DNA of 8,489 nucleotides from Victivallales bacterium (lineage in GTDB: Bacteria > Verrucomicrobiota > Lentisphaeria > Victivallales > JAADHT01). Both the position numbers and the translations under genes were made by a program. The stretch covers positions 1-8,489 of the forward strand of contig JAFGFR010000018.1 in assembly GCA_016930955.1 (NCBI GenBank), read 5' to 3'. Position 1 is the first letter of the stretch, and every line of letters starts with the position of its first letter. Under the pieces are notes generated by a model that was not told the origin of the DNA, made no database searches, and saw nothing but the letters and a program-made list of their open reading frames with translations. Below are positions 1 through 6,833 of this stretch, piece by piece.

Positions 1-85
1 AGGTGAAAAGAGAGATGTTCATAAAATGTTATATGCAAATATCTTAACTGTCATTTTTGAGATTTAACTGCTTCATTTAGGTTCA
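1..85. other. AT-rich left edge, no gene seen
   Basis: This is the region downstream of the ligase stop codon. It is A+T-rich and has no open frame of note and no hairpin followed by a T run on the minus strand, so no terminator for the left operon can be placed. Two copies of TTAACTG (44-50 and 64-70) lie exactly 20 nt apart. That could be a binding site for a gene beyond the left edge, but two 7-mers in AT-rich DNA are weak evidence. Confidence 0.5.
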
Positions 86-2041
86 TTAGTTGCTATCCTT
101 CATCTTCTCGTACTGCTCGGCGTAGGCGTTGGGGAAGAGCTCTGCGGCCTTGCGTAGATTCTCAAGCGCCTTCTCTCGTTTGCCCAGATGCATTTGGGAC
201 ACAAAAATTCGGTGATACAAACTTGCCCGTTCCGGCGAGCGTTTGATCGCCTCGGCATAGAATATCTCAGATCTCGCAAACTCCCCGGCGGCCTGTGCCG
301 CGTTTCCTGCGCTAATCCATGGGAAAGGCGAATACGGCATCCTCCTTGAAGTGGCCCTGATCTGCCTTTCTATGATGTCGAAATCCGCAACTGGCTTCGC
401 CTTCAAACCCGCTGGACCCTGGTTACACATTGTATGCAGCTCTGAGTAGGGGATTTCTGCATAAAGCATCTGTAATGACATTCCAATGGTGGCCAACCCT
501 AGCGGGATGGAGGTGAGGTGCCAGACAAGACATGCTTGACGGGAGGTGGCGTTGCGGACATTGCCAAGGGGCGCGGCAAGTCCCGCAACAGCGTCAGGAC
601 TTGCCAACAAAAGCAGCATGGCTATCCCCGTGGCGACAGTCCCGCAGGCCTGTATGTTGAAGTCCACCATGGAGTGCATAGTCCATGCGCACCATCCGGT
701 TATCAGGACTGTGTTCAGCCAGTTGTGTCCTTCAGTCTTCCTCGTCTGGAAATACTGCCGGAATGGCAGCAAGATGACAAGGACAGCTGCGAGCAGACCA
801 AATATGCCTGCCTGGGAGGCGAATGAAAGCACGAAGTTGTGTGGGGTGTGTGGAGCCTCGGTGCCGGGGAATTGTTTTATAGTTGTGTACTCGTGGAAGA
901 AGTCACCCCATCCTGTGCCTGCGAAAGGATGTGCGGCGAACATTTTCGCTGCTGCCAGGAAGTAGTCGAGCCTCACGACCATGGAGGCCAGGCTCCGGTG
1001 GACTATATCGGAGAACAACGCAGGCGAGACGGCCAGGGCGACAAGCACTGAAAGGCATATCCTGACTTTAGGTCTCATCGGGACCAGAAAAACAAGGAAA
1101 ATCAGCGAAAAGGCAAATGCCGTCATGCCGCCACGGCTGTTGGTGTACCTCAGATTGAAAAGCAGGATTCCTGCGGCGGCAAGCAGCATGAAAGGAATAG
1201 AGCGTTTGAATGCATTTTCGTTGAACTTGAACAGGACCATTGCGTCTACAAGGAGCAGTATGAAGACCGCCAGAAAAAAAACCGCCGGTGAAGGGTTCGC
1301 ATACATCACCGAGAACAGGCCATAGGCAGAAAACACCGTCACGGATGTCTTGAATGAGTTCTTGTCTGCAGCGATTCCCCACAGGCAAAGCGGGATGGTC
1401 AGCACCAGATGCGCCGCCCAGCTGTTGCATATCGAGAAGGTCGAGAATATCCTTGTCTCCTCAAGGCGCGAACGCATTCCTTCACTCAATGTTAACCCGG
1501 TCTCCTGCTCCTGGGCATATACGTACTGCAAAGTCGCGTCGAAGCCCCCGAGAAACTGGCTTAGACCCATCAAGGCCGAAAGAAGAGTAGATGCGATTAT
1601 TGCGTTGACGAGCCATGGCTTTAGTTCCGGAAGCTCCTTGAGCAGCCTCATCAAGGCCAGCGCGTATGCCGCAAGACCACTGAAAAGCACCAGCTGGATG
1701 AGCACGAAATCTGCAACGCTGGCATTCAGGACCCCGAAGATTGCAGAAAAAAAAAGCAATACCCATGAGAATGCCAGATGCATGGTGTTTGCATCTTTAC
1801 CAACCATCCCGGCAGGGGGGCAGAAGAGGCACACGAGCAGAAGCAGAAGAGCTGACATGAATGAGAAAAGCGCCGGCGGCCAGCTGAATATAAGCAGGGT
1901 CTGCAGCGTGTCGGGTATGGCGAAGGCAACCTCGGGTGTCCCTGCGATCATCCCGAACTTCAGGGGAAGAAGGAAGGTCAGGGCGACAGAAGAAATTCCA
2001 AGGACACGTACCGCCCTTTGACGCTGAAGCGCGCTATTCAT
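86..2041 (-). CDS. O-antigen ligase/polymerase family membrane protein with C-terminal TPRs
   Basis: A 651-aa polytopic inner-membrane protein with roughly a dozen hydrophobic segments between residues 11 and 530. Residues about 298-425 look like the Wzy_C (O-antigen ligase) domain: NSRGG at 302-306, an Arg before a helix (R357), HPFAGTGWGDF at 371-381, HTPHN at 398-402, then another membrane helix. In this family such His and Arg residues lie in the large periplasmic loop and act in transfer of an undecaprenyl-linked glycan to lipid A core (WaaL), to a growing polysaccharide (Wzy) or to protein (PglL). The acceptor cannot be told from sequence. After the last membrane segment there are two TPR-like units (about 573-604 and 607-638), which suggests binding to a partner. 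The start codon overlaps the stop of the upstream PSP1 gene (ATGAATAG, 8-nt overlap) and has no strong Shine-Dalgarno, so translational coupling is likely. It is the last visible gene of the kinase operon. The family call is firm; the exact substrate is unknown. Confidence 0.85.
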   Translation of the reverse strand: MNSALQRQRAVRVLGISSVALTFLLPLKFGMIAGTPEVAFAIPDTLQTLLIFSWPPALFSFMSALLLLLVCLFCPPAGMVGKDANTMHLAFSWVLLFFSAIFGVLNASVADFVLIQLVLFSGLAAYALALMRLLKELPELKPWLVNAIIASTLLSALMGLSQFLGGFDATLQYVYAQEQETGLTLSEGMRSRLEETRIFSTFSICNSWAAHLVLTIPLCLWGIAADKNSFKTSVTVFSAYGLFSVMYANPSPAVFFLAVFILLLVDAMVLFKFNENAFKRSIPFMLLAAAGILLFNLRYTNSRGGMTAFAFSLIFLVFLVPMRPKVRICLSVLVALAVSPALFSDIVHRSLASMVVRLDYFLAAAKMFAAHPFAGTGWGDFFHEYTTIKQFPGTEAPHTPHNFVLSFASQAGIFGLLAAVLVILLPFRQYFQTRKTEGHNWLNTVLITGWCAWTMHSMVDFNIQACGTVATGIAMLLLLASPDAVAGLAAPLGNVRNATSRQACLVWHLTSIPLGLATIGMSLQMLYAEIPYSELHTMCNQGPAGLKAKPVADFDIIERQIRATSRRMPYSPFPWISAGNAAQAAGEFARSEIFYAEAIKRSPERASLYHRIFVSQMHLGKREKALENLRKAAELFPNAYAEQYEKMKDSN

Positions 2042-2987
2042 TCTCGATTTCTTTGAGGAACTTGGCCTCCTCCTCGTTCAACCCCTCGAAAAGGTTATCG
2101 CCAGCTTCCTTGTCAAGCTCGCTGGATTTGGGCATGTCATACCTCTTCGGGTAAACCACCCTCACATCGTCGCGCTTGCAAACTATCGGCTTCTCCTTGC
2201 CGTCAACCTTGACCGTCACCTCCTGGGTAAGCAGATTGCGGTCCACGACCTTGCCACGCCCTTCAGAGCATTCGCAGGTCGCACCCCGCCGGGGCATGTT
2301 ATGGTCAAGAAGCACATAACCCTCGTGCTCGAATTTCAAACAACACTTGAGCCTTCCGCAACAACCTGATATGCTGTTGGGGTTTAGCGACAAATCCTGC
2401 TCCTTGGCCATTTTGACGTTTATCGAGGAGAAGTCATGTAGGAAACGGCTGCAGCACAGCTCTTGCCCGCAAGTGGATATCCCGCCGCAGAGAGCGCTCT
2501 CGTCCCTGACTCCGATCTGCCGGAGCTCTATACGGGTGTTCAGAGCCTGTGACAGCTTCTTGACCAGCTCCCTGAAATCCACCCTGCCGTCGGCGGTGAA
2601 CTGGAATGTCACGAGCTTGCAGTCGTATGAGTAGTGGCAGGTCAAGAGCTTCATCTTGAGTTTCAGGTCATCGATCTGCGAGAGTGCCGTCCGGAAAGCA
2701 GACTTTGCGCGCATAAGGTTCTCATTTGCCTTGCCCTGGTCAACCACAGTCGCCTTGCGCTCGATTTCAGGCATTTCTTCCTTGAGCTTGACATTATGGA
2801 TGCAGTCCACCACCCTGACCACCTTGCCGTAGTCGAGAATCTTGTCCTTGCGGATTACACACCAGTCGTCGACCCTCAAGTTCTGAGTCTTTGGTGAGAG
2901 CGCAAGATAGCGCGCCCCAGAGTCCACCTTGATGTCGTAAACAAGGGGGTTCTTCGCTTCTTCCGGCTGGGTGGTGGTATCGTTCAT
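2034..2987 (-). CDS. ricT: PSP1 domain protein, RicT/YaaT type
   Basis: A 317-aa soluble protein. Residues about 15-100 form the N-terminal part. Residues about 115-225 carry the PSP1 core, with the family pattern LVTFQFTADGRVDFRELVK (125-143), RIELRQIGVRDE (152-163) and a conserved set of cysteines at C167, C173, C178, C179, C209, C210, C215 and C216 (GGISTCGQELCC and SGCCGRLKCC). In B. subtilis the homologue RicT joins RicA and RicF in an iron-sulfur complex that affects RNase Y mRNA processing, competence, biofilm and sporulation, and has been linked to MiaB function. The intact cysteines here are consistent with metal-cluster binding. Residues after about 285 form an acidic, Glu-rich tail. 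The gene starts 5 nt after the kinase stop and overlaps the ligase start by 8 nt, so it is the middle gene of a tight operon. The only purine-rich Shine-Dalgarno-like stretch lies about 15 nt upstream, which again suggests coupling. RicA and RicF are not in this window. The family is certain; the same physiological role outside Firmicutes is inferred. Confidence 0.9.
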   Translation of the reverse strand: MNDTTTQPEEAKNPLVYDIKVDSGARYLALSPKTQNLRVDDWCVIRKDKILDYGKVVRVVDCIHNVKLKEEMPEIERKATVVDQGKANENLMRAKSAFRTALSQIDDLKLKMKLLTCHYSYDCKLVTFQFTADGRVDFRELVKKLSQALNTRIELRQIGVRDESALCGGISTCGQELCCSRFLHDFSSINVKMAKEQDLSLNPNSISGCCGRLKCCLKFEHEGYVLLDHNMPRRGATCECSEGRGKVVDRNLLTQEVTVKVDGKEKPIVCKRDDVRVVYPKRYDMPKSSELDKEAGDNLFEGLNEEEAKFLKEIENE

Positions 2988-2992
2988 ATGGC

Positions 2993-5374
2993 TTAAAGGT
3001 CGCCTTTCTCGCGCAACTGTCTGACCGCCTCCCTGAACTCCGGCATGTTGCTGTAGGCCCTGAGCTTGGCGTTCTCGGCGCGTCTCGTGTTCTCGTCGCT
3101 CATCTGCTGTACTGCCGGGATGCGGTTCTTAAAGTAGGATATGATGATGTGCTCGAGCGTCTTTCTCCAGTCGGGGGGGCAGATTTCCTTGGCAGTCTGG
3201 AACTCCCCGACACTCATCATGTAGAAGAAGGTGGACTGAGGGTCGTCCACAAGTTTCCTGGCGGCGTCGAAAATCTTTTTCAACTGGATGGTCTGCAGCG
3301 ACTCTATCGGCTCGGTGACATTTTTCCCGCCTGTAAGCGGCCTGACTGTTATGTTGCCGTTCCGAATGCCGGTGACATTGCCCAGAAGTCCGCGTCTGAT
3401 CTCAACCTGCTCGCCGTTTAGCTTATCCCCCGCATTAAACAGGGCCTCCCGGATAATTCCCGCTGAAACGAAGGCTTGCTGTAACCTTCTGGCCCAGTCC
3501 GAGTATTTCTGAGCCTCGATCTTCTGAAGTTCCGGCAGATCCAATTCAGTCTCCCGAATCGCGGGATCGAGTGCCGCCGCGGCTTCCTTGAAGTTCCTGC
3601 CCATGGAAAAGTGGAGAGCCCTGTAAACCAGTTTCTCCTGGTTGACCTCCAGAGCCTTGGCATATGCCTCCAGACGCTCCAACTCCTTCTGCCTGCGCTC
3701 CTCAGCCATCTTCTCCTCAAGAAGCTTGCGCTCTTCGGCTCGCTTGGCGCTATCTGCCTCGGCCTGTTCCCTTAAAGCCTTGTCCTCGTTGGCTTTGATT
3801 ATGCTCATCTCGCGACGATGCAGAGTCTGGCGGGCCGGTTCTATCCGCCTGTCCTCGTCGAGTTTGACGAAAAATTTCAGAATCTCGGCCAGTGCATTCC
3901 TGTCGCATGCATAGCGTGGCACCGGATGGTCAGAAAAAAAATTGTCGCATTGAACCAGTATGTCAGATGCCCTGTCGGGATTCTTCTTCGCAAAGGCCAC
4001 AAGTTTTGCCGCATCCTGTGTATAGGGAGTGCTCTCCGGTTCCCCCGGGGGCTGAGCGGGGTCTGCAGGTTTAGCAACAGGGTCGGGCACCGGAGGCATC
4101 GGGTCCGCAGAAAACATGTTCCTCCACAGAATGAAGCCAATTCCACCCAGAAGCACCACCACGCATATCGAGACCATTATGACAAGCTGCCTCTTTGCCT
4201 TCTTCTCGCGGTGCAGCCTTAGCCGCTCGGTATTCAGGTTGCTGGAGGTTGTCCTGGATATCTTGCCGCTTGCAGATGCGCCAGATAAGGGTGAGACAGT
4301 CAAATGCTTTCCCGTGGATGATGGGCTCGCGGCGATGAATGCCCCCGTCGCGGATGGGCTTTTCATCATCAGGGTCTTGCCTCCGCCCTTCTTGACCGAG
4401 AATTGTTTTCCAGGCCTTGCTCCAGGCGAGGCTGTTCTCTTGCCTTTCCTGACAAGCCTGATGTCCTCAACCAGATTCTCCGCGTTCTGATAGCGGTCTT
4501 CTGGATTCTTGGCCATCATCTTGAAGATTATGTCACAGACCCCCTCGGGGATCTCCGGGTTTAACAGCCTGGGGGATGTCAAAGGCTCCTCAAGATGCTT
4601 CCTTGCTATATCGGTGGCTGTGCGCCCCTCGAAGGCGAACCTCCCGGTGACCAGATGGAAAAGTGTGGCCCCGAGACTGTATATATCGCTTCTGACATCC
4701 ATCTCTGCACCGGTGAGGTGCTCGGGACTGATATATTGCGGCGTCCCCATCACCTCGTCGGACTCGGAGTCGTCTATCTCGCCGGCAACCCTGGCAAGAC
4801 CCAAATCCGCAAGTTTCGCCCTGCCGCTGCGGGTGAGCATTATGTTGTCAGGCTTGATGTCGCGGTGTATCAAACGCTGTTCCTTCCACGCGTAGTCCAA
4901 TGCCTCGGCGATCTGCTGGATTATCTCCAGCGCGAAATCCACCGGCACCATTCCCTCGCGCTTGAGATAGGTCTTCATCGTCTCGCCGTCTATATGCTCC
5001 ATCGCAAAGAAGAACACTCCCTCGTCCTCGCCGACGGCATAGGCCTGGACTATGTGCGGATGGTTCAATTTAGCTGCGGCACGCGCCTCCTTGATGAAGT
5101 CAACCACGAACTCCGAGTTGCACGCATATGCCTCGGAAAGTATCTTCAGCGCTGCCGGTCGGTCGAGGGTTATCTGGTGTGCAAGGTATACTATTCCCAT
5201 CCCTCCGCGGCCAAGCTCCTCGAGTATTATGAAGTCGGCTATCACTGCTCCCGTGGCAAGACGGTATGAAGGCACAGTGACAATCTCGCCGCAATGGCCG
5301 CATTGGCAGTCCGTGCCGAGATCCGTGTTCGGCACGGCAACTACCCCTTGACAAAATGGACACTGAAAACGCAT
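2993..5374 (-). CDS. membrane Ser/Thr protein kinase with N-terminal zinc ribbon
   Basis: A 793-aa Hanks-type (PknB-like) kinase. Residues 5-28 form a likely zinc ribbon (CPFC at 5-8 and CGHC at 25-28). The kinase domain spans about 48-308: glycine loop GRGGMG (55-60), Lys77, alpha-C Glu96, catalytic HRDIKPDN (170-177), DLG (190-192, in place of DFG), activation-loop end GTPQYISPE (210-218), SDIYSLG (229-235) and Arg294. All catalytic residues are present, so it should be active. A Ser/Thr/Gly/Lys-rich linker (about 311-385) holds three 11-residue repeats (339-371). One membrane helix lies at about 397-417, followed by a Pro-rich stretch (424-450). The remaining 340 residues lie across the membrane. 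They include a Glu/Arg/Lys-rich coiled coil (about 520-580), a short beta-rich patch (about 654-692) and a helical end. The start is set by the zinc ribbon beginning at residue 5, with AGGA 5 nt upstream. It is the first gene of the operon with the PSP1 protein and the ligase. Its targets are unknown; its own linker and the downstream products are candidates. Confidence 0.92.
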   Translation of the reverse strand: MRFQCPFCQGVVAVPNTDLGTDCQCGHCGEIVTVPSYRLATGAVIADFIILEELGRGGMGIVYLAHQITLDRPAALKILSEAYACNSEFVVDFIKEARAAAKLNHPHIVQAYAVGEDEGVFFFAMEHIDGETMKTYLKREGMVPVDFALEIIQQIAEALDYAWKEQRLIHRDIKPDNIMLTRSGRAKLADLGLARVAGEIDDSESDEVMGTPQYISPEHLTGAEMDVRSDIYSLGATLFHLVTGRFAFEGRTATDIARKHLEEPLTSPRLLNPEIPEGVCDIIFKMMAKNPEDRYQNAENLVEDIRLVRKGKRTASPGARPGKQFSVKKGGGKTLMMKSPSATGAFIAASPSSTGKHLTVSPLSGASASGKISRTTSSNLNTERLRLHREKKAKRQLVIMVSICVVVLLGGIGFILWRNMFSADPMPPVPDPVAKPADPAQPPGEPESTPYTQDAAKLVAFAKKNPDRASDILVQCDNFFSDHPVPRYACDRNALAEILKFFVKLDEDRRIEPARQTLHRREMSIIKANEDKALREQAEADSAKRAEERKLLEEKMAEERRQKELERLEAYAKALEVNQEKLVYRALHFSMGRNFKEAAAALDPAIRETELDLPELQKIEAQKYSDWARRLQQAFVSAGIIREALFNAGDKLNGEQVEIRRGLLGNVTGIRNGNITVRPLTGGKNVTEPIESLQTIQLKKIFDAARKLVDDPQSTFFYMMSVGEFQTAKEICPPDWRKTLEHIIISYFKNRIPAVQQMSDENTRRAENAKLRAYSNMPEFREAVRQLREKGDL
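4262..4360 (-). repeat. three 11-residue coding repeats in the kinase linker
   Basis: Within the kinase gene, residues 339-371 read as three consecutive 11-residue units: SPSATGAFIAA, SPSSTGKHLTV and SPLSGASASGK. Each begins Ser-Pro and is rich in Ser, Thr and Gly. The first two share SPSxTG and the third is more diverged. They sit on the cytoplasmic side between the kinase domain and the membrane helix, the place where many PknB-type kinases autophosphorylate. That they are phosphorylation sites is an inference. Confidence 0.55.
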
Positions 5375-5430
5375 CTTATCCTATGTTATCCCGGCAATAT
5401 CCTCACCACCACAAGAAGCAAACTCCCTAT

Positions 5431-5447
5431 GTGTGGCTCATCCACAC
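5431..5447 (-). promoter_or_regulatory. small hairpin in the kinase operon leader
   Basis: On the minus strand, GTGTGG and CCACAC pair as a 6-bp stem around a 5-nt loop, about 57 nt before the kinase start codon and inside the expected leader RNA. The CCACA arm could instead pair with TGTGG at 5409-5413. It has no T run, so it is not a terminator. It may be a leader structure or chance; no known riboswitch class is recognised. Confidence 0.25.
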
Positions 5448-5475
5448 CACGTGATACCGCCTTATTATGCACCCA

Positions 5476-5503
5476 ATTATAGCACAAAACAATCAGATTT
5501 TAA
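5476..5503 (-). promoter_or_regulatory. likely promoter of the kinase-PSP1-ligase operon
   Basis: Read on the minus strand, a perfect -10 TATAAT (5476-5481) is preceded by TGC, giving an extended -10. A partial -35 TTAAAA (5498-5503) lies 16 nt upstream. Transcription would start near 5469, leaving about 95 nt of leader before the kinase ATG. No competing gene lies between, and this is the best sigma-70-like match in the gap. It would drive all three minus-strand genes. Confidence 0.65.
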
Positions 5504-5575
5504 CTTGTTTTTATCAAAAATCGTTTTATGACGGCATTTCTGGTGTTTTTTGTAGCATGTGTCTATCCCGGCATG

Positions 5576-6547
5576 TTATTTAGGGTTTGATGACATGAGG
5601 GATAAAATCTTTTGGTTATCCGCCTCGATTGCGTAGTCCAGAGGGGTCATTCCCGAGTTGTCCTGCATGTCCAGGTCGGCACCGGCCTTGATCAACAGCT
5701 CGGCGCATTCGGCATGGTTCAAGGATATTGCCCATGAGAGCAGCGGGATCGAGGCGTTTAGGGAGTTTACCCCGGCACCTTGTGAAATCAGCTTCTGGCA
5801 TGCCTCGGGATTGTCGGAGTAGATCGCCGCGACAAGCGCCTTGTGCAGGTCGTCCTTGGCATATTTTATTTCGGAGGAAAGCAAAATCTCTGTCATGTCC
5901 GCATTTTTCCTGAACACGGCGTAATCGAGGGCAGACCTGTCGAAATTGTCTCTCAGTCTCGGGTCGGCCTTTGCATCCACCAGCAGACTTACAATTCCCC
6001 CGTGCCCTTGCAGGGTGGCGGCGATCAGGGGTGATGTCAGCGTGTTCTCCGTCTGCTTGTCTATTCTCGCTCCAGAGTCGAGGAGCAGCCTGACAGCGTT
6101 TCCATGCCCGTGTCTTGAGGCGAGAAACAGAGGCCCGGTGTCCCTCTCGAGATAGTTCACGTTTGCTCCCCTGGAGATCAGCAGCTCCATGATCTCGATG
6201 TTTCCGTCAGCCGAGGCGATGCAAAGCGGAGTCCCCGAGCTTCCGTCGGGATCCACGTCGGCACCGTGGTCAAGCAGCATCTGCACGATCTCGATATCGC
6301 CCTTGGATGTCGCCAGTATCAGCGAGTTTGATATCCCGGAGCCTATGCCGGTGTCCATGCCCCCCTCAAGGAATAGCGATACCTTGCCAGCATCGCCTTC
6401 GGATACTGCCCTCATGAACGCAGACCTGGAAAACGGTGTCCGCGAGTTCCGCAGCTCGTTTCTGGCTTCCATCTGCCTTTGATTGACACAGGCTGCCGCA
6501 AGGGCCGCCAAGGCACACAAGGGTGTCGATAAGAAATATCTTGCCAT
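5576..6547 (-). CDS. exported ankyrin-repeat protein, probable lipoprotein
   Basis: A 323-aa protein with a short N-terminal signal (residues 1-19, hydrophobic with one Arg) ending in LAAAC, so Cys20 is a possible lipidation site. The -3 residue is Ala rather than Leu, so the lipobox is not ideal and plain secretion is possible. From about residue 42 to 320 it is built of about eight or nine ankyrin repeats of 27-33 residues. Examples are LILATSKGDIEIVQMLLDHG (76-95), PLCIASADGNIEIMELLISR (107-126), PLFLASRHGHGNAVRLLLDS (139-158) and LLSWAISLNHAECAELLIKA (269-288). Such repeats bind other proteins and have no catalytic role. Together these suggest a periplasmic or membrane-anchored scaffold with an unknown partner. 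TGGAG lies 8 nt before the ATG and supports the start. The gene stands alone: about 200 nt separate it from the kinase, and miaB is divergent. No convincing terminator follows its stop, and only weak -35/-10 matches precede it. Confidence 0.85.
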   Translation of the reverse strand: MARYFLSTPLCALAALAAACVNQRQMEARNELRNSRTPFSRSAFMRAVSEGDAGKVSLFLEGGMDTGIGSGISNSLILATSKGDIEIVQMLLDHGADVDPDGSSGTPLCIASADGNIEIMELLISRGANVNYLERDTGPLFLASRHGHGNAVRLLLDSGARIDKQTENTLTSPLIAATLQGHGGIVSLLVDAKADPRLRDNFDRSALDYAVFRKNADMTEILLSSEIKYAKDDLHKALVAAIYSDNPEACQKLISQGAGVNSLNASIPLLSWAISLNHAECAELLIKAGADLDMQDNSGMTPLDYAIEADNQKILSLMSSNPK

Positions 6548-6665
6548 GACCCAGACTCCATCTCGCCGGTTGTTGATATTTTTCTACAGCGGAAGGTAAT
6601 GTACATTCAAACTGTTGTCTTGCAATGATTGCCGGTGAAAAGTCTGGATATTTTTATGCGGGATA

Positions 6666-6694
6666 TAGACATTTTCGCGGAAAAGTGGTATAAT
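6666..6694 (+). promoter_or_regulatory. near-consensus extended -10 promoter upstream of miaB
   Basis: TAGACA (6666-6671, five of six against TTGACA) is followed after exactly 17 nt by a perfect TATAAT (6689-6694). TGG before it adds the extended -10 TG. Transcription should start near 6701-6704. It is the strongest sigma-70-type promoter in the window, and its output runs straight into the terminator at 6734-6760. Confidence 0.85.
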
Positions 6695-6700
6695 ATGACT

Positions 6701-6760
6701 TGCAGAGAAGATAAAACTTCGTTCCGTTCGTTTGCCCGGCTGAGGTGGCCGGGCCTTTTT
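6701..6760 (+). ncRNA. possible short RNA or attenuated leader of about 60 nt
   Basis: This is the RNA predicted between the promoter and the intrinsic terminator. Its 5' part can fold as a small 4-bp hairpin (GAAG 6707-6710 with CTTC 6717-6720). A pyrimidine-rich single-stranded stretch with a repeated GTTCC/GTTCG follows, then the terminator stem. No plausible reading frame with a ribosome binding site lies inside it. It may be a free small RNA or the terminated product of a miaB attenuator. I do not recognise it as a known RNA family, and its expression is unproven. Confidence 0.4.
6734..6760 (+). terminator. intrinsic terminator between promoter and miaB
   Basis: GCCCGGC (6734-6740) pairs with GCCGGGC (6748-6754) as a 7-bp all-GC stem with a 7-nt loop. 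C and five T (6756-6760) follow. This is a classic Rho-independent terminator on the plus strand only. It lies 73 nt before the miaB start codon, and no plus-strand gene upstream in the window needs it. Confidence 0.75.
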
Positions 6761-6833
6761 ATATCCCCATCGAGTAACCGCGAACCCCTTTGATGAGGAT
6801 ATTTCACTGGGGACGTCCTGGAGAAGATATGCC

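Noticed and set aside
44..70. CTGTCAT-like sequence and TTAACTG repeats considered as a Pho box.
   Set aside because: The repeat period is 20 nt rather than 11, and the second copy does not match the Pho box pattern.
1350..2021. A 223-codon plus-strand frame opposite the ligase gene.
   Set aside because: It is a shadow of the GC-rich ligase coding strand, Ser/Arg-rich with no domain, while the opposite frame has clear Wzy_C motifs.
5387..5572. The 9-mer TATCCCGGC at both ends of the kinase-ankyrin gap (5387-5395 and 5564-5572).
   Set aside because: Two direct copies of 9 nt in this length of sequence can arise by chance, and they have no matching position relative to promoters or genes.
5510..5575. 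A possible terminator after the ankyrin gene, ending in the T run that reads GATTTTTGAT on the minus strand.
   Set aside because: Only a 3-bp stem precedes the T run, which is too weak to call.
6695..6793. A 32-codon open frame beginning ATG ACT TGC between the promoter and miaB, a possible leader peptide.
   Set aside because: Its ATG overlaps the -10 box and lies before the expected transcription start, it has no ribosome binding site, and it runs through the terminator stem.
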